NCBI RefSeq assembly: GCF_009727055.1
Contig: NC_052352.1
Span: forward strand, 23,473,512 to 23,537,511
Source: Benincasa hispida
Lineage: Eukaryota; Streptophyta; Magnoliopsida; Cucurbitales; Cucurbitaceae
Direction: 5' to 3'
Length of the DNA: 64,000 nucleotides
The translations under genes and the position numbers were made by a program. Positions 11,030 through 23,557 of the stretch are shown in pieces. The notes under the pieces are model-generated. The model ran no database searches and was not told the origin of the DNA. It worked only from the letters and a program-made list of their open reading frames with translations. The first letter of the stretch is position 1, and every line of letters starts with the position of its first letter.

Positions 11030-11280
11030 GGGATAGATGCAAATATAGACATTAGATCCAAAGTATTAGCAGATATAATATGATATAAAAAAAATGCAAA
11101 TATGACTAAATTTAAATAGTCTATCAGTGATAGACCATATTGGTAGGAGTCTATCAATGGTAAGAGTCTATCAACGATAGAAGTCTATCGCTGATAGACT
11201 TGTCTATATTTGTAATTTTTTTAAAATGATGTTATACACTTGGTTATTATTCCTAAAAATGCTACCAATTGCAATTACCC
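11030..11280. mobile_element. Mutator-type MITE with CTATCA-GATAG palindromes
   Basis: A 251-bp insertion, flanked by 9-bp duplications, that begins GGGATAGATGCAAATATAG and ends CAATTGCAATTACCC. Its ends are weak inverted repeats (GGGATAGATGCAA against GGGTAATTGCAA). Inside, 11119-11207 contains several palindromes of the form tctatcagtgatagac with changing centres. The 9-bp duplication points to Mutator-like transposition. It has no coding capacity. I recall this palindrome as common in cucurbit genomes, which is an unverified recollection. Confidence 0.75.
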
Positions 11281-11848
11281 TATAGTCTAATATATATATA
11301 TTATATGATAAAGTCATTACACACACACACATATATATTAAAGTTTTTTTAATTAAAATTATTATTTTTTTTAATTTTTTAATAAAAAAACTAATTATAG
11401 GAGGGAGTTGTAACTCCCTCCCTACCTTTTACTCTCTCAGACATGAGAGTAGGGGGGATCCCTCATTCTCTGCAGTTTTTGGTGAAAATTGAATACAAAG
11501 GTTTTCTTGAAACAGAGAAAGGTTATGTGATGATCTTCCTTCCTTCTTCCTCTGGATTCTCTCACTCAATCTCTATCCCTCTCATAAATCCAAATTAGCC
11601 AAAGCCCACACCCTCCTGGATTCTCACCCAAAGAATACCACAGAAGCCATTATGGTGTTGTCCAATTGTTCGAGGGATTTTTTCCAGTGAAGATTTGTTC
11701 ATCAAAGGTAAAGGTTTTAAACCCTATTTTTAATTATTCTTTGTTTCGTTTTGTGCATATTGTAATTTCCTAGGTTAAATGCATAATTTCATTATGTCTC
11801 TGTAAATTTTACATTCTATAAAATTTGGGAAAATTAGGATTCCTTCAA

Positions 11849-11860
11849 TGGTATCAGAGC
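11849..11860 (+). other. Primer binding site (initiator Met tRNA type)
   Basis: Perfect TGGTATCAGAGC one base after the LTR end. It defines the LTR boundary and the element's plus orientation. Confidence 0.93.
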
Positions 11861-12538
11861 GGCATTTAATGGCCCAATTTTTATAAAATTTTCAAAAGTA
11901 ATTTTACAGTTTTGGTGGGTTACTGCATTTAGATTGTTCAAGTGATGTTTTATGTTGAATGTGGTTTGAAATTGTTGGATAATTTTGGGATTGACACTGT
12001 GTTTATTTACTTTGGATTTCTTTTGGTATGTAAAGGCCCATGTTTTTGGGGCATATTTCACTATCGAGTCTGTATTTTAATGTCCTTGAGTCAATTGTGT
12101 TGTCCCTACTCGGATTCTGGAGAAAACGAGGTGAAAAACGGTGGAGTTTCGAAGCCTGAAACTATACAGTGGGCGACTGTAGAGTAGCATCATGAAGTTG
12201 TGTCCTAGTATCACGATGTTGCGATGCAGCGAACGAAGGAAGGCTTTATAGAGTCGCGACGCTCCAAGACAGAGTTTTCACGTAGTTCAGCTTCAGTTCG
12301 TGGTATACTAGTCCGGTTCGATTTGTGGATTCTTCGGTTTGAATGATTTGAGTCCACCTAGCCGGTTCCTAGTATGGTTCAAGCGGTTCAATGCCCGGTT
12401 CACCTGTTTCAAACTGGATGGATACTATTCTTATAATAGTTAGATTAATTTAATAAGAGTTATATTAATTTAATTAATTTGTTAAGTTCCAATCCCAGTC
12501 CAATAATTTCTGTTTATTAATTATGCATTTGATGTATG
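11861..12538 (+). other. Truncated copia leader after the Cop-2 LTR
   Basis: About 680 bp of leader without a gene. Near 12375-12425 it has ggttcaagcggttc and cggttcacctgtttcaaac, like 56585-56630 in the leader of element E. It stops where an inverted LTR begins at 12539; the rest of this plus-strand element is absent. The 81-aa frame at 11942-12187 has no recognisable domain. Confidence 0.65.
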
Positions 12539-13731
12539 TGAAGGATCCATTGAAGGTCCTTGAGCGGAAGCATGATCGGACCAAATACCCAAAATTTACA
12601 AAACATAAATTTTACAGCAAGAACATATAGATAATGCATTTTAAAGAAAATTGCAGCATGCTCTAAAAATAGAAAATGTAGAATAGTAAAAGAGTTAAGA
12701 AACCTTACCCTTGAAGAACTTTTCTTCACGAGATTTCTTCTCCAAAACTTGTCACAAACAATCTTGAACCCTCTAACCGTCAGAGAGGACACCACCACAA
12801 ATATTTCCTCTTTATTCTCTAGGTGAGAATCCAAGAGTTTTGTGGGCTTTGGCTATTTTGGAAGAGAGGGAGTTTTTTAAAGTGTTGAGAGGAAGAGATG
12901 ATATGCAGTAATTCTCAAAGAACTTTTCTGTCTCTATCTCTAGTGAAAAGCAACACCAGGAAGAAGAAGAATCACTTCTCTTCTACCACACTAGCACGAG
13001 AGGAGAATGGAGTTACAACTCCCTCCCAAAAAGATTTTTAATGTAAATTAAATTAAATTTATTTATTTTCTTAAATCAATTTAACATATATTTATATGAT
13101 AACTACCTTATCATATAATATATATATTAAACTATATGTTATATCAAATATAATACATAATCTATAGATTCTATATTGTATCAAATACAACATAACCTAT
13201 AGTTTCTAATTTATCCCCAATGGCATTTAATATAAATCTCATTTATATTAAAATTTAATTATATGAATGAAATTCATATAATTAATATTTGAATCATATT
13301 CAAATATTTATTTACTTTCAAATAAACTTTATATTATAATGTAGCAAAATACATTATAGTAATTATATTGTATATATAATTAGATTAAAGTAATTATATC
13401 ACATATAATTAATTCCCTCAATTATTTTGAACAATTGAAATTAATCAAAAAAATTGATTCTCATTAATTCTCGTTGAGTTACAGGGGGGACCTCATGGAC
13501 CTATAGTTTGATGCTCCAATGGTATGTGAATAATTAATTAAACTCCTTTAATTAAATTGTTCACCATCCGTTAACTGTCAGACACTCCACTAAAGACTGA
13601 AAGTTGCACTCTTCGCACTACAGATATATTTCTATGTCCATTGGATATAACCAATCTACAGTACGATGACCCTTCACAAATTGCTCGTAAGTATAGCTTG
13701 GTCAAAATTACCGTTTTACCTCTATAGTTAC

Positions 13732-15911
13732 TGAAGAAAATCGGAATTGAGATTTCCATGAGCAGCGGAACAAGACTATTCTAAATTAAAATCATGAATG
13801 AACAAATACATTTACAGTCGACTTCAAACAAATGGTTATACAATTACAATGCAGAAATTACAGCATGAACAACAAATGAACAAGGGAGACAAACTCTACG
13901 AACAATAGCAGATGTATCTCCACGCTCCTATTCGCACTCTGATCGCTTGAACAACAACGACCTCGAACGCCCGATCTACATAACTGCAACACAGCATGAA
14001 CACTGCACGAACACTTCGCGCTCGTCCTCAACGATCTCCTCGGTCACGAACTCCTCCGCAACAGCGAACGACCTCCACAGCACCACGAATGACCTCCAGA
14101 AAACCTCGATGGTGTCTAGTTGAGTCTGATACCACCAACAAGACGACCTTGGTATTCTCGGTGTGAGAATCCAAAGGGTGGGCTATGTTCAGGCTTGGTA
14201 TGAGGCAGACGAATGGAGAAAACAACGATTGCGTACACGACTGGGCAAGTGGGAGAAGGCGGAGACCTATCGTATAGGTCAATGCCCAATCGTTTAGATA
14301 AATTTATGCGATCGTTTAGTCTATCATTTTGCTCGGTCTGTCGCATACAGACTCTACACGATCATTTACCTTGGGCCAACGATCGTCTAGCAAAACTATG
14401 CGATCGTTTAGTAAACACTGCATGATTGTTTAGCTCACCCAACCATCATTTAGTAAATCTGTATTTACTTGACGACTTTCGTGAGTTTCTTTTTAAGGAG
14501 AGAAAACTCAAAACTTTTTCAAACTTTTGTGAAAAAACTTCTTTTCAAAATAGGAAACCACTTTCCTTTTAAACTCACGGTTATCATGATCCAATAACCA
14601 CCCACTACTTTGGTTATTTAAAAGAAAAATAATTAATATTATTATAAACATAAATGATAACCAACTTATCATACTATATTTGTAACCTATAGTTTTAATA
14701 TATCATCTCATGAAACATATAAACCATAGTTCTTTTTCTATTCCATGGTACTTAATGTAAATCTCATTTACATCAATCCTCCACTAGATATATCTCATAC
14801 ATCAAACCAATTATATCATATATAATCAAAATACCTCTTGTCAATTTGAACATTTCAAATCAACACCAGGAACTAATCCTCAACAGAATCCAAGCTACCA
14901 AGGGGACCTCATGGACCTATAGCTCAAAAGCTCCGATGGTACGTGAATAACTGACTAAACTCTTTAGTCACGGGATCCACCATCCGTTAACTACCAGGCA
15001 CTCCACTAAAGATCGACAACTGAACTCTCCTTACTACAGATATATTATATGTCCATCTTAACTAATCAATAGTGTGACAACCCTTCACAGATCACTCATA
15101 AGTACAGCTGGGCCAATAACTGTTATACCCCTGTAGTTACATCTGTCTCCTTAAGTACCACTGTTCCCTCTAATGAACATAAATCATAGTCCTACTATGA
15201 CTGAGTCTTCTCTTCCAAAGAGAAGTTGTGGCCACTATGTTCAAGCCCCGGAATCAGCCCTTAAGGGAGCAATCTCTCTACTTATCACTACTTCAGGAAA
15301 AGAGTGAATTTCATCTTGTGGATTGAGTTCTCAGCTCCCAGATCAGACAAGTCCCCAAAAAGGTAGGCATGTTAAGTTGGCAATCTGGCCACTCTCACCC
15401 ATACTAATTAAAGGACCGCTCTCAAAGGCAGGAATTCCCAAAACACTCAGGATTGAGGTCGTGTCACCTATGGTCGTTTAGGTGAGATGTAAGTCTCTAG
15501 TATCAATGGCATTATATACAGAGTCTAGTCATCTCGTGGTCTAGGTCTTATACAAACTCTTTGTATAGAACACCCCCACTCCACGTCTCCACACAAATGG
15601 TCAGGATCAACCATCTGTAGTAGTTTACAACACTTGCAAACCTCTACAAAGCGTGCCGTATCCATAATGTGACTAGGATCAGGTATCTCACCTTAATCCT
15701 TATACTACAGACCTATTTAGGTTATCACTTAAGGCATGATCCACTTGTATATCACATATACATGCTTAAGTTCACATAAAATAACCAAGTAGCTTTGTTT
15801 ATTGGATATGAGTAAATTCCAGAATTAAATAACACTTATTTTATTCATTGAACAATGTGTATCTTTACAAAACAACGAGATTCTGGGAGAATTAGGACAC
15901 CAATCCCAACA
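13732..15911 (-). mobile_element. Solo LTR of a third copia family (Cop-3), nested
   Basis: 2180 bp, plus-strand termini TGAAGAAAATCGG and CCAATCCCAACA, flanked by perfect 5-bp duplications GTTAC (13727-13731 and 15912-15916). The 9604 LTR shows the empty site. It matches the LTR of element E (53631-55709) in reverse, termini included. There is no internal region or second LTR, so it is a solo LTR. The frames at 14028-14425 are LTR shadows. Confidence 0.92.
14230..14460. repeat. CGATCGTTTAG motif cluster in the solo LTR
   Basis: At least seven variants (aatcgtttaga, gatcgtttagt, gatcatttacc, gatcgtctagc, gattgtttagc and others) occur within 230 bp. The same cluster occurs at 55085-55265 in the sister LTR. 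Confidence 0.8.
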
Positions 15912-16705
15912 GTTACATCTAACTCCTTAAGTATCACTGATCCCTCTAATGAACAATAAACCATAGTCCAACTATGACCAAACCTCTTTCAAGCCAAGAA
16001 AGGATATGGCGCCACATTGTTCAAGCCTCAGAATCAGCCCTTAAAGGAACAATTTATCTACTTGCCCCGACATTAGGAAATGAGTGTATTCCTTTTTGTG
16101 TAGTTGTGTTCCTAGCTCTCCAATCGGACTAATCCCTAAAAAGATAGGCTTGTTGAGTCGGCAATCTGGCCACTCTCACCCATACAAATCAAAGAACCAC
16201 CGTCATAGACAAGAGGTCACAACTCACTCAGGATTCATGTCATGTTACCTATAGTCATCTTGGTGAAATGAAAGTTTTTATTACGAATGACATTATATAA
16301 TGAGACTAAAAATTTCGTGGTCCAGTCTTACACAACTTCTTTCTATAGAATATCTCTGCTCACTTGTCTCCACATGAATGATCAGAATTAGATCATTTGT
16401 ATCAATTTACAATAATTGTAACATCTACAAAGCGGGCCATATTCATAGTGTCACCAAGATAAGGTATCGAACTTTATCCATCTACTACAGACCATTTAGG
16501 TTATCACTCAAACATGATCCACATGCATGTCTCTACATATATGTTTACGCTACAAAGATAATCGTGGATGTTAGTTTATTGGTTTGTGGTTAATGCAACT
16601 AATTTTGAAATAAAACATCATATATTTTATTACATAAATAAAATGTTTATACATTACAATTACAAACTATATGACTCTACGAGATTTAAGGCATCAACCC
16701 CAACA

Positions 16706-16720
16706 ATCTCCCACTTGACC
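16706..16720 (-). other. Polypurine tract of element L
   Basis: The plus strand reads atctcccacttgacc, so the minus strand has a purine run ending against the 3' LTR. This is the expected primer for plus-strand synthesis. The counterpart in element BC is at 23443-23457. Confidence 0.75.
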
Positions 16721-16826
16721 TAAAGCTAGTGGGGCATACAATGTAAAAGTCATTCTAAATACAAAGTACACAAATCAATAAACTAGGGCATAACACACCC
16801 AGTATAAATCTCCCACTTGCCCTAGT

Positions 16827-18350
16827 CTAAACGTGGCCTATCCTATAGACCCATACTCTATAGGTGACCCTCAAATACCTTATCGTGAGAAGCTTTGTAA
16901 ATGGATCAACAACATTGTGCTCCGAAGCTATCTGCGTGATGATGACGTCCACTCGATGCACAATCTCTTGGATGATATGATACTTCTTCTCTATGTGCTT
17001 CCCGCATTTGTGACTCTGAGGCTCTTGGGAATTAGCCACAACACCACTATTATCACAATAAAGTGTAATGGGCTTTGACATGTCTGGAACAACTTCCAGA
17101 TCAATCAGAAACTTCCTGAGCTAAATAGCTTTCTCATTAGCTTCATAAGCTACTACATACTCAATTATATGGTGAAGTCAGCAATGCGCCTTTGCTTGGT
17201 GCTTCTCCAAACTACTGCCCCTCCGTTAAAAGTGAACACTGATCCTTATGTGGATTTCTTAAAATCCTTATCAGTCTAAAAATCAGAGTCTGTGTATTAT
17301 GTAAGGATCAGATCCTTAGAACCATACACAAGCATATAGTCCCTCATTTTTCGTAGATACTTGAGGATATTCTTAACGGTGGTCTAGTGATCATATCCTG
17401 GATTAGCAGATGTCAGGTATAGTACATAACATCGTATACATTAGGCTACTAACAGCCGATGCATAGAAGATCCGTCTCATTTCCTCAACCTCTTAAGGTG
17501 TCTTAGGACACTGTTCCTTAGACAAGATAACTCCATGCCTGAAAGGTAGCAAACTTCTCTTGGAGTTCTACATCAAATGCTTGACAAACATCTTATCAAT
17601 GTATGATGTTTGAGACAGAGCTAGCATTTTGTTCTTTCGATCTTTAAAGATCTGAATTTCCAGAAAAAACTGAGCCTCTCTTAAATCTTTCATTTGGAAT
17701 TAGGTCGCTAGCCAGTTCTTAACTTCAATTAGTAAACCTACATCATTCCCAATAAGTAGGATATCGTCTACACAAAACACTAAGAAGACTACTGAACTGT
17801 TGATAATCCTCTTGTAAACATAAGGCTCATCAACATTCTGGTCAAAGCCATAAGATTTGATCGCAATATTAAACCTTATATTCCAAGATTGAGAAGCTTG
17901 TTTCAGTCCATAAATAGACCTATTAAACTTGCAAACCTTTTGCTCTTGACCTTGGGTTATGAATCCCTTAGGCTACTCTATATAAATAATCTCCTCAAGA
18001 TTGCCATTCAGAAAGGCAGTCTTGACATCCATCTGTCAAATCTCATTGTCATAATATGAGGCTATAGACATGAGGATCTGGATATACTTTAGCATAGCAA
18101 TAGGTGAGAAAGTCTCCTCATAGTCAGCTCCCTTAACTTGGGTATAACCCTTTGCCACTAGTCTAGCCTTGAAGGTTTGTACCTTCCATCAGCACCCTGT
18201 TTTCTCTTGTAGATTCATATGCAACCTATAGGTTTAACCCCATTAAGTAGATCTACAAGATCCCAAACTTAATTGAAGTACATCGACTCCATTTCGAGAT
18301 ATATAGTTTTGATCCACTCATCTTTGTTAACATCCTCCATTGCCTTCTTT
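16827..18350 (-). pseudogene. Copia reverse transcriptase-RNase H relic (element L)
   Basis: RT and RNase H would copy element RNA into DNA inside the particle. The N-terminal RT block is near 18350-18180. The active-site block near 17745-17790 reads FCVDDILLIGND, with Cys in place of the usual Tyr of YVDD but both Asp kept. RNase H is at 17081-16827 (TLYCDNSGVVANSQEP, then HIEKKYHIIQEIVHR and QIASEHNVVDPFTK). Several stops and frameshifts separate these blocks, so no full enzyme can be made. It lies directly upstream of the polypurine tract, in normal copia order. Confidence 0.85.
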
Positions 18351-19530
18351 TAAGACAATGGATCCTCAACATCTCCGCTAGCTACCATAGCTAGGATTCT
18401 CGTTAAACCCATATAACGGACAAGTGGGTTCACAACCCTCCTACTGCGTCGAGGTTCCCCCAACACTAGAGGTGGATTTGACCTACTAAATGATCCAACT
18501 TCAACAACTCTTGTTAAAGTGTTGGGTTCTTCAACAACTCTTGTTGAAGGTTCAATAGTTTTTTTTGGAAAGTTCATTCAACACAACTTTTCTATGGGGC
18601 TTATGCTCTTTGATGTGGTCTTCTTCCAGAAAAGTAGTGTTTGTCGATAAAAGCACTTTATTTTCTTTAGGGTCAAAAAAGAAACCACCTCTTGTTTCCT
18701 TAAGGTAGCCTACAAATAGACACAATTTTGAACGAGGTTTTGGTTTCTTAGGATTTGCCTCAAGCACATGTACTGGACAACCCCAGATTCTGAAATAACG
18801 TAAAATATCTTTACAACCATTCTATAACTCCAAAGATGTTCTGTCAACACTTTTGGATGGAACACATTTCAAAATATACGCTGCAGTCTCTACTGCATAA
18901 ACCCAAAACGAGTCAGGTAAGAAAGCGTAACTCATCATAGACCGAACCATGTCCAACGGGGTTTGATTTCTCCTTTCTGATACACCATTCTACTGAGGTG
19001 TACCAAGTGCTAAGAGTTGAGATACAATTCCATATTTTATCAAATAGATTTGGAATGTCAGATCCATAAACTCTCCACCTCGATCAAATCGGAATGTCTT
19101 AATAGTTCTATCTAATGCATTTTCAACTTAAGCTTTGAATTCTTTGAACTTTAGACTTATATTTCATTAAATAAATATAGCCATACCTTGAATAATCATC
19201 AATAAAAGTGATGAAATATTCAAAACCTCCCCTTGTTTTAACACTCATCGGACCACAAAGGTCTGAACATACTGGCTCTAGAGGTTTTTTTGCCCCGTGA
19301 CCTTTTCCAGTAAAGGGTCTTTTAGTCATTTTGTCTTCAAGGCATGACTCACACACAAGTAAAGAATTCTTTTCTAACTCACTTAGAAGTCCATTCTTCA
19401 CCAATCTCTCAATCCTATTGAGATTGATGTGTCCTAATCTTAAGTGTCAAACTGGCATTTTCTTTAGGAGAAATTTTAAGTCTTTTATGTTGAATTACCG
19501 CAGTTTTAAACATTTTACTGTTATGGAAGG
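18351..19530 (-). pseudogene. Copia integrase relic (element L)
   Basis: Integrase would insert the element DNA into the chromosome. The N-terminal zinc-binding and core-start segment at 19404-19123 contains CESCLEDKMTKRPFTGKG, then DLCGPMS with the first catalytic Asp, and FIDDYSRYGYIYL. The C-terminal part at 18767-18552 contains CLFVGYLKETRGGFFFDP and LEEDHIKEHKP, and 18577-18350 continues toward RT. Frameshifts near 19120 and stops between the pieces break it. Confidence 0.82.
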
Positions 19531-19559
19531 CTTTGGTTGCTAACAATCTTAGCACATAA

Positions 19560-19925
19560 AGTTTGTTTTCCAGTTTCACAGAACAAATATCAACACCATT
19601 TTTTTGAAATAAACACTTTATTTACATAGAAGTTGATACAATAAGATTGTTCTAATAAACACTTTACATAAATTAGGTTCATTTTTAAACTAGGAACTAC
19701 ATACACATTTTCTAGTAAAATGAATTTATTATGTAAAGTCAACTGGAGACCTCCCACTGCCACAGTCAAAATGACGTGCCCAGTTCCAATCCGCATCGTC
19801 ATCTCACCAGCATCAAGTTGTCGTCAGGAACTAATTTCCTGAAATAAAGAACAAACGTGGTTAGTAGCGCTAGAATCTATAATCCATGCGGAATCATCAT
19901 TCTCCACTAAACAGGTTTTCAAAAC
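19560..19925 (-). pseudogene. Copia aspartic protease relic (element L)
   Basis: The protease would cleave the gag-pol polyprotein. Near 19875 the minus strand reads WIIDSSATNHVCSLFQE: the catalytic motif DSGAT is DSSAT, so the flap-adjacent Gly is Ser. A stop follows where Trp is expected (SS*RQLDAGEM). The frame continues at 19802-19590 (MRIGTGHVILTVAVGGLQL). It lies between gag and integrase in standard order. Confidence 0.8.
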
Positions 19926-20795
19926 AAGTAAATCGAATTTACCTTGCTTGGTCTTCTTCTTTTTCGCCAAGTACTTGGGACAGTTCTACTTCCAACGTCC
20001 CTTCTAGTTGCAATGGAAACAGATTCCCTTTGCAATCTCGGCTTTCTTTTGAGTAGTAGCTGGTGGATTAGCTTTCTCCTTTCCACCTTTCTTCTTCTTC
20101 CACTTTCTGATACCAGAGGAAAAAGGTACAAACTTTTTCCTAGAGGTTGAACCTCTATGGAACTTCTTAGAGGATGGAACAACATTTCCTTTAACCTTTT
20201 ATCCCTTGCTTTTCATCAAGGACTGGAAGGTCTGTAGCTCGTTGAGCAAGGTGGTTAGGTTGTAGACAATCCTATTCAAAACAACATTGCTTCAAAAGTG
20301 TGGGAAACTTTCAGGTAAAAATTTCAAAATGAAGTTAACTTGGTCGGCTTCATCGATGACGGACTCATTAATCTCCGCTACGTTGAAGTGGACCATCATG
20401 TTGAGAACATGTTCTCGAACAGATGCCCCTTCTTGCATATGGGCATTGAAGATGTGTTTAAGAGCGTCATGCCTGACCTGTGCAGACGATTGTCTTAACA
20501 TTCCCTCCAGGGACTCAACGATCTCACGTGTTGTGAGCATGGACTCATGCTTATTGGCCAAGACTTCAGAAAGGCTCACCAAGATTCAAGCCTTTTCGTT
20601 TACTTGTTTCCAACGCTCGTATGTTTTTCGAACATTTCAAGCAACATTTGGAGCTGGAATGGGAGGACAGTCCTCCATCAGGACAAAACAAAGGTCATCG
20701 ATGATAAGTATTGTATTGATCGTGTTTTTCCACGAAGTGTAATTTTTGACCATTAATTTATCAGCGTCGAGTAGATTTAAAGTCACATAAGTCAT
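19926..20795 (-). pseudogene. Copia gag relic (element L)
   Basis: Starts with MTYVTLNLLDADKLMVKNY at 20795, as in element A. One frame runs to about 20292, with TGA stops near 20637 and 20580 where Arg CGA is likely. The middle domain is at 20582-20292 (EIVESLEGMLRQSSAQVRHD). The zinc knuckle at about 20032-19990 reads CFHCN*KGRWK*NC: two TAG stops, and the zinc-binding His is Arg. It cannot make a working nucleocapsid. Confidence 0.85.
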
Positions 20796-21445
20796 TGTGA
20801 AATAAAATTTGTTGAAACCATACAAATTATTTATTATTAATTTATCTACATCAACCAATCAATTTTAGCAAAATGGTCTAAGTGACATCTATTTTGCAAT
20901 GATATTTCAGTGAGGCAGAACAAAGTCACCATAGGGTGATCAAATGCGCCTTCACTAAAATGAGACAATCTAAACTAATATACAGAACAACTCCTTGTTA
21001 CTGTCACTATTAGTCACCATTGTTCGGTCCAGAATTTGTTAAATTCACCAAACAATTCTTGTAAATGTAACCCCTCATTTTAGGTCCTAGAGTTCTACCC
21101 AATGAGTCAACCATAGGGAAAAACCAATTGGGACATGAAACTAAAGCAACCTTATCCATTGCTGGAGATTAAATAAAGCGTCATGCAAAAATGTCATCTT
21201 TTAGGAGGACACCTATGGTGCCACGAGGCCATGAATGAAATTTTACTTCAAACTAATGAGAGAGACCAAGGATTGTATTGTCACACGTCTCGTTCCCACT
21301 TACTATAAACACTCTCTCCATTCACCTTGATATTGATCTATACAAATACCACCCATAGGGCGACACCCATGGTGCCTCAAGGTCGAGTATAGACCTCACA
21401 GTGTGAACTTTAAGGAGAAACGTGAAGAGGATGAAATGAAGTATC
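20796..21445 (-). other. Copia leader of element L, cut by the BC element
   Basis: Non-coding. It resembles the leaders of A, BC and D in order (aatgatatttcagtgag, then gacctcacagtgtgaac). It ends abruptly at the start of the next LTR, and its primer site and 5' LTR are not found in the window. Confidence 0.65.
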
Positions 21446-23442
21446 TGATGGAACAAACACATGCACATTGGAAGAAAAACGGATCTAAAGTACTCTAATT
21501 AGGTTAATTACAAAGGATAAGCATGTAATTAAATAAAGTAAAAGGGGAAAAAGAATACAACCTTTGTAGACTTTGAATCTTCTCCAAATTAGTTCCAATC
21601 TCCTCACGAACGATTCGTAAACTACCACGAGAGTCTTCCCGACTATTCTCTGACCTTAGAACGGGAGGGTGGAATCCAGTGAGTGACTAATTTGGAGAGG
21701 AAAAGGTTAAATCTTTGAGAGAAAATTGTTATGAGATTATCACATAATCTCATCAATTTCCACTATGGCAAAACAAAAAACTAAACAAATAAGAAACTCT
21801 TCCTTTTAAAGGCATTACATGAAAAACATGCAACTTTGAGTTTGATGAGAATTTGTCACTAAAAAATCCACTAACTCAAAGTGGGATTTAGTGGGACAAG
21901 TGTCTTCAAATGAAGACAATACTTAACCATGCAAAATTTGGCATTTTCCACTTACAAATGTTGGATCTTTCCACTAATTTGGTCAAAGTTTGACTCTCAA
22001 AGTCCAAAATCAAACAATTTGACCTGACTTTCAAAGTCAAAAGTCAACAATTTGACTTTCATTGCATTTTTTCCCTAGTCAACACTTTGACTTTTAATGC
22101 AATTTTGACCAATTCCATTTAATTTCAAAATTAGTTCTAATAATCAATTTTAAAAATAAATTAATATCAAATAATTAAGTAATTAATTAATTTAACTTAA
22201 TATTAAATCCAACAATAATCCCAATGAATTCAAATCCCTATTCATAATCTTGATATTTAAATCTTATTTAAATATCTCATATTTTCTCTCTCTTTATGTT
22301 TAATTCATAATAAAACATTAGGTTAAATATATCGTATATATTTACCACTTTTCTTCAAACACTGAATTTGAACACTTCAAATTTGTTCGTCACACTATTC
22401 TAAGGTTTAGTCCAATATGAGCTAGTAGGGGGACCTTATGGACCTACAGATCATGGGCTCCAATGTTTCACGATTAACTGGCTAAACTCTTTAACCTAAT
22501 TAACCACCATTCATTAATTAGGGTCACTCCACTAAAGCCTAGTAGTTGCTCTCCTCTCACAGTAGATATATTATATCCATTCGATAAAATCATGATTAGT
22601 AAGTAACCCTTCACAGGTTGTTCGTAATAATGTCTGGGTCAAAAACTGTTTTAACCCTGAGATATCATCTTGCTCCTTAAGTCCCACTGATCCTCTAATG
22701 AACAATTGGTTTGTGATCCAATCACTAAATCGAGTCCCTCTCGGGCCAATGAGAGGGTGGGGCCCCTTGTTTAAGACTCAGAGTCAGCACTTAAGGGAAC
22801 AACCTCTCTACTATCCCTAAAAGCAAGTAGGAGTGAATTCTGTCTTATTCCCTATGTCCCTAACTATCTACCCGATCTTATCCCTGAAATGGGAGGCTTA
22901 TTGAGCCGGCGCTGTTGAGCCAGCCCTCACCCATGCAAATTTAAGGATAATCCCAAAGAAATAAGAGTTCATAATTAGCTCAGAATTAAGGTCAAGTTAC
23001 CTAGGTCATTGCTTTGAAATAGTTAGTCTTAAATAGTAAACAAAGTTATAAAGTAAGAGTGACTTAATTCTTTGTCCGATCTTATGCAAACTCATTGCAT
23101 AGGATGCCCCCACTCCTTATGTCAATACATGAACAAATCAGGATCACTTCGTTTGTAGCAGTTTACAACAAATTATAACAACTACAGAGTGGACCACATC
23201 CAATAGTATTACCAGAATAAGGTACCCAACCTTTACTGAACTCGATCCAATCTTATGTCTTCACATAAAGTTTATGTATTCAAATAATAACCATGGATAT
23301 TTAGATTATTGGTTTTAGACTTTACAAGTACAATTCACATATTCAATAACAGTTTTATTGAATAAACGCCAATAATATCTTTATTGATAATAGAATATGT
23401 TTAATATTATAAACTGTGAGTTTTAGGACATATAACCCAACA
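21446..23442 (-). mobile_element. 3' LTR of copia element BC (family Cop-1)
   Basis: 1997 bp, plus-strand termini TGATGGAACAAACACATG and ATATAACCCAACA. It is clearly closest to the LTR at 34899-36551: the first 200 bases differ at only a few positions, whereas 27633-29588 is more distant. So these two belong to one element. The left flank is gtatc and the right flank of the partner LTR is agagc, so no target duplication survives. Confidence 0.85.
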
Positions 23443-23457
23443 AACTCCACTTGGACT
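23443..23457 (-). other. Polypurine tract of element BC
   Basis: The plus strand reads aactccacttggact beside the LTR; the reverse is the purine-rich primer for plus-strand DNA. It is equivalent to 16706-16720. Confidence 0.65.
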
Positions 23458-23557
23458 AAAACTTCACTGGATTTTACATATATATACAATGTTGAGTAAT
23501 GAGAGAATAAATACAATAAACTAGCACATTAGATACCCAGTACTTCTCCCCTTTGCC

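Larger units (their letters stand above)
9604..11847 (+). mobile_element. 5' LTR of a plus-strand copia element (family Cop-2)
   Basis: Starts TGTTGGGGTTGATGCC and ends ATTCCTTCA, followed by a perfect primer site. It is 2244 bp long including a 251-bp MITE and a CA microsatellite; the microsatellite stands where sister LTRs have several hundred bases of unique sequence. The same family in opposite orientation lies at 12539-16705. No coding frame is supported; the ORFs at 9925-10329 are translations of the microsatellite. Confidence 0.9.
12539..16705 (-). mobile_element. 3' LTR of copia element L (family Cop-2) with a nested solo LTR
   Basis: On the plus strand it starts TGAAGGATCC and ends ATCAACCCCAACA, the reverse of the termini at 9604-11847. 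Without the nested 13732-15911 solo LTR and one duplication the LTR is about 1982 bp. It is followed at once by the minus-strand polypurine tract and the pol relic of element L. The frames at 12517-12834 and 13571-13759 are LTR shadows. No matching flank for the other end of the element was found. Confidence 0.85.

Noticed and set aside
11119..11207. Palindromes resembling the bacterial tet operator (CTATCAGTGATAG)
   Set aside because: They lie inside a plant MITE with variable centres; there is no vector or bacterial sequence around them.
11849..11860. TGGTATCAGAGC sites as fragments of initiator Met tRNA genes
   Set aside because: Only the 12 bases complementary to the tRNA 3' end are present, each within three bases of an LTR end; they are primer sites.
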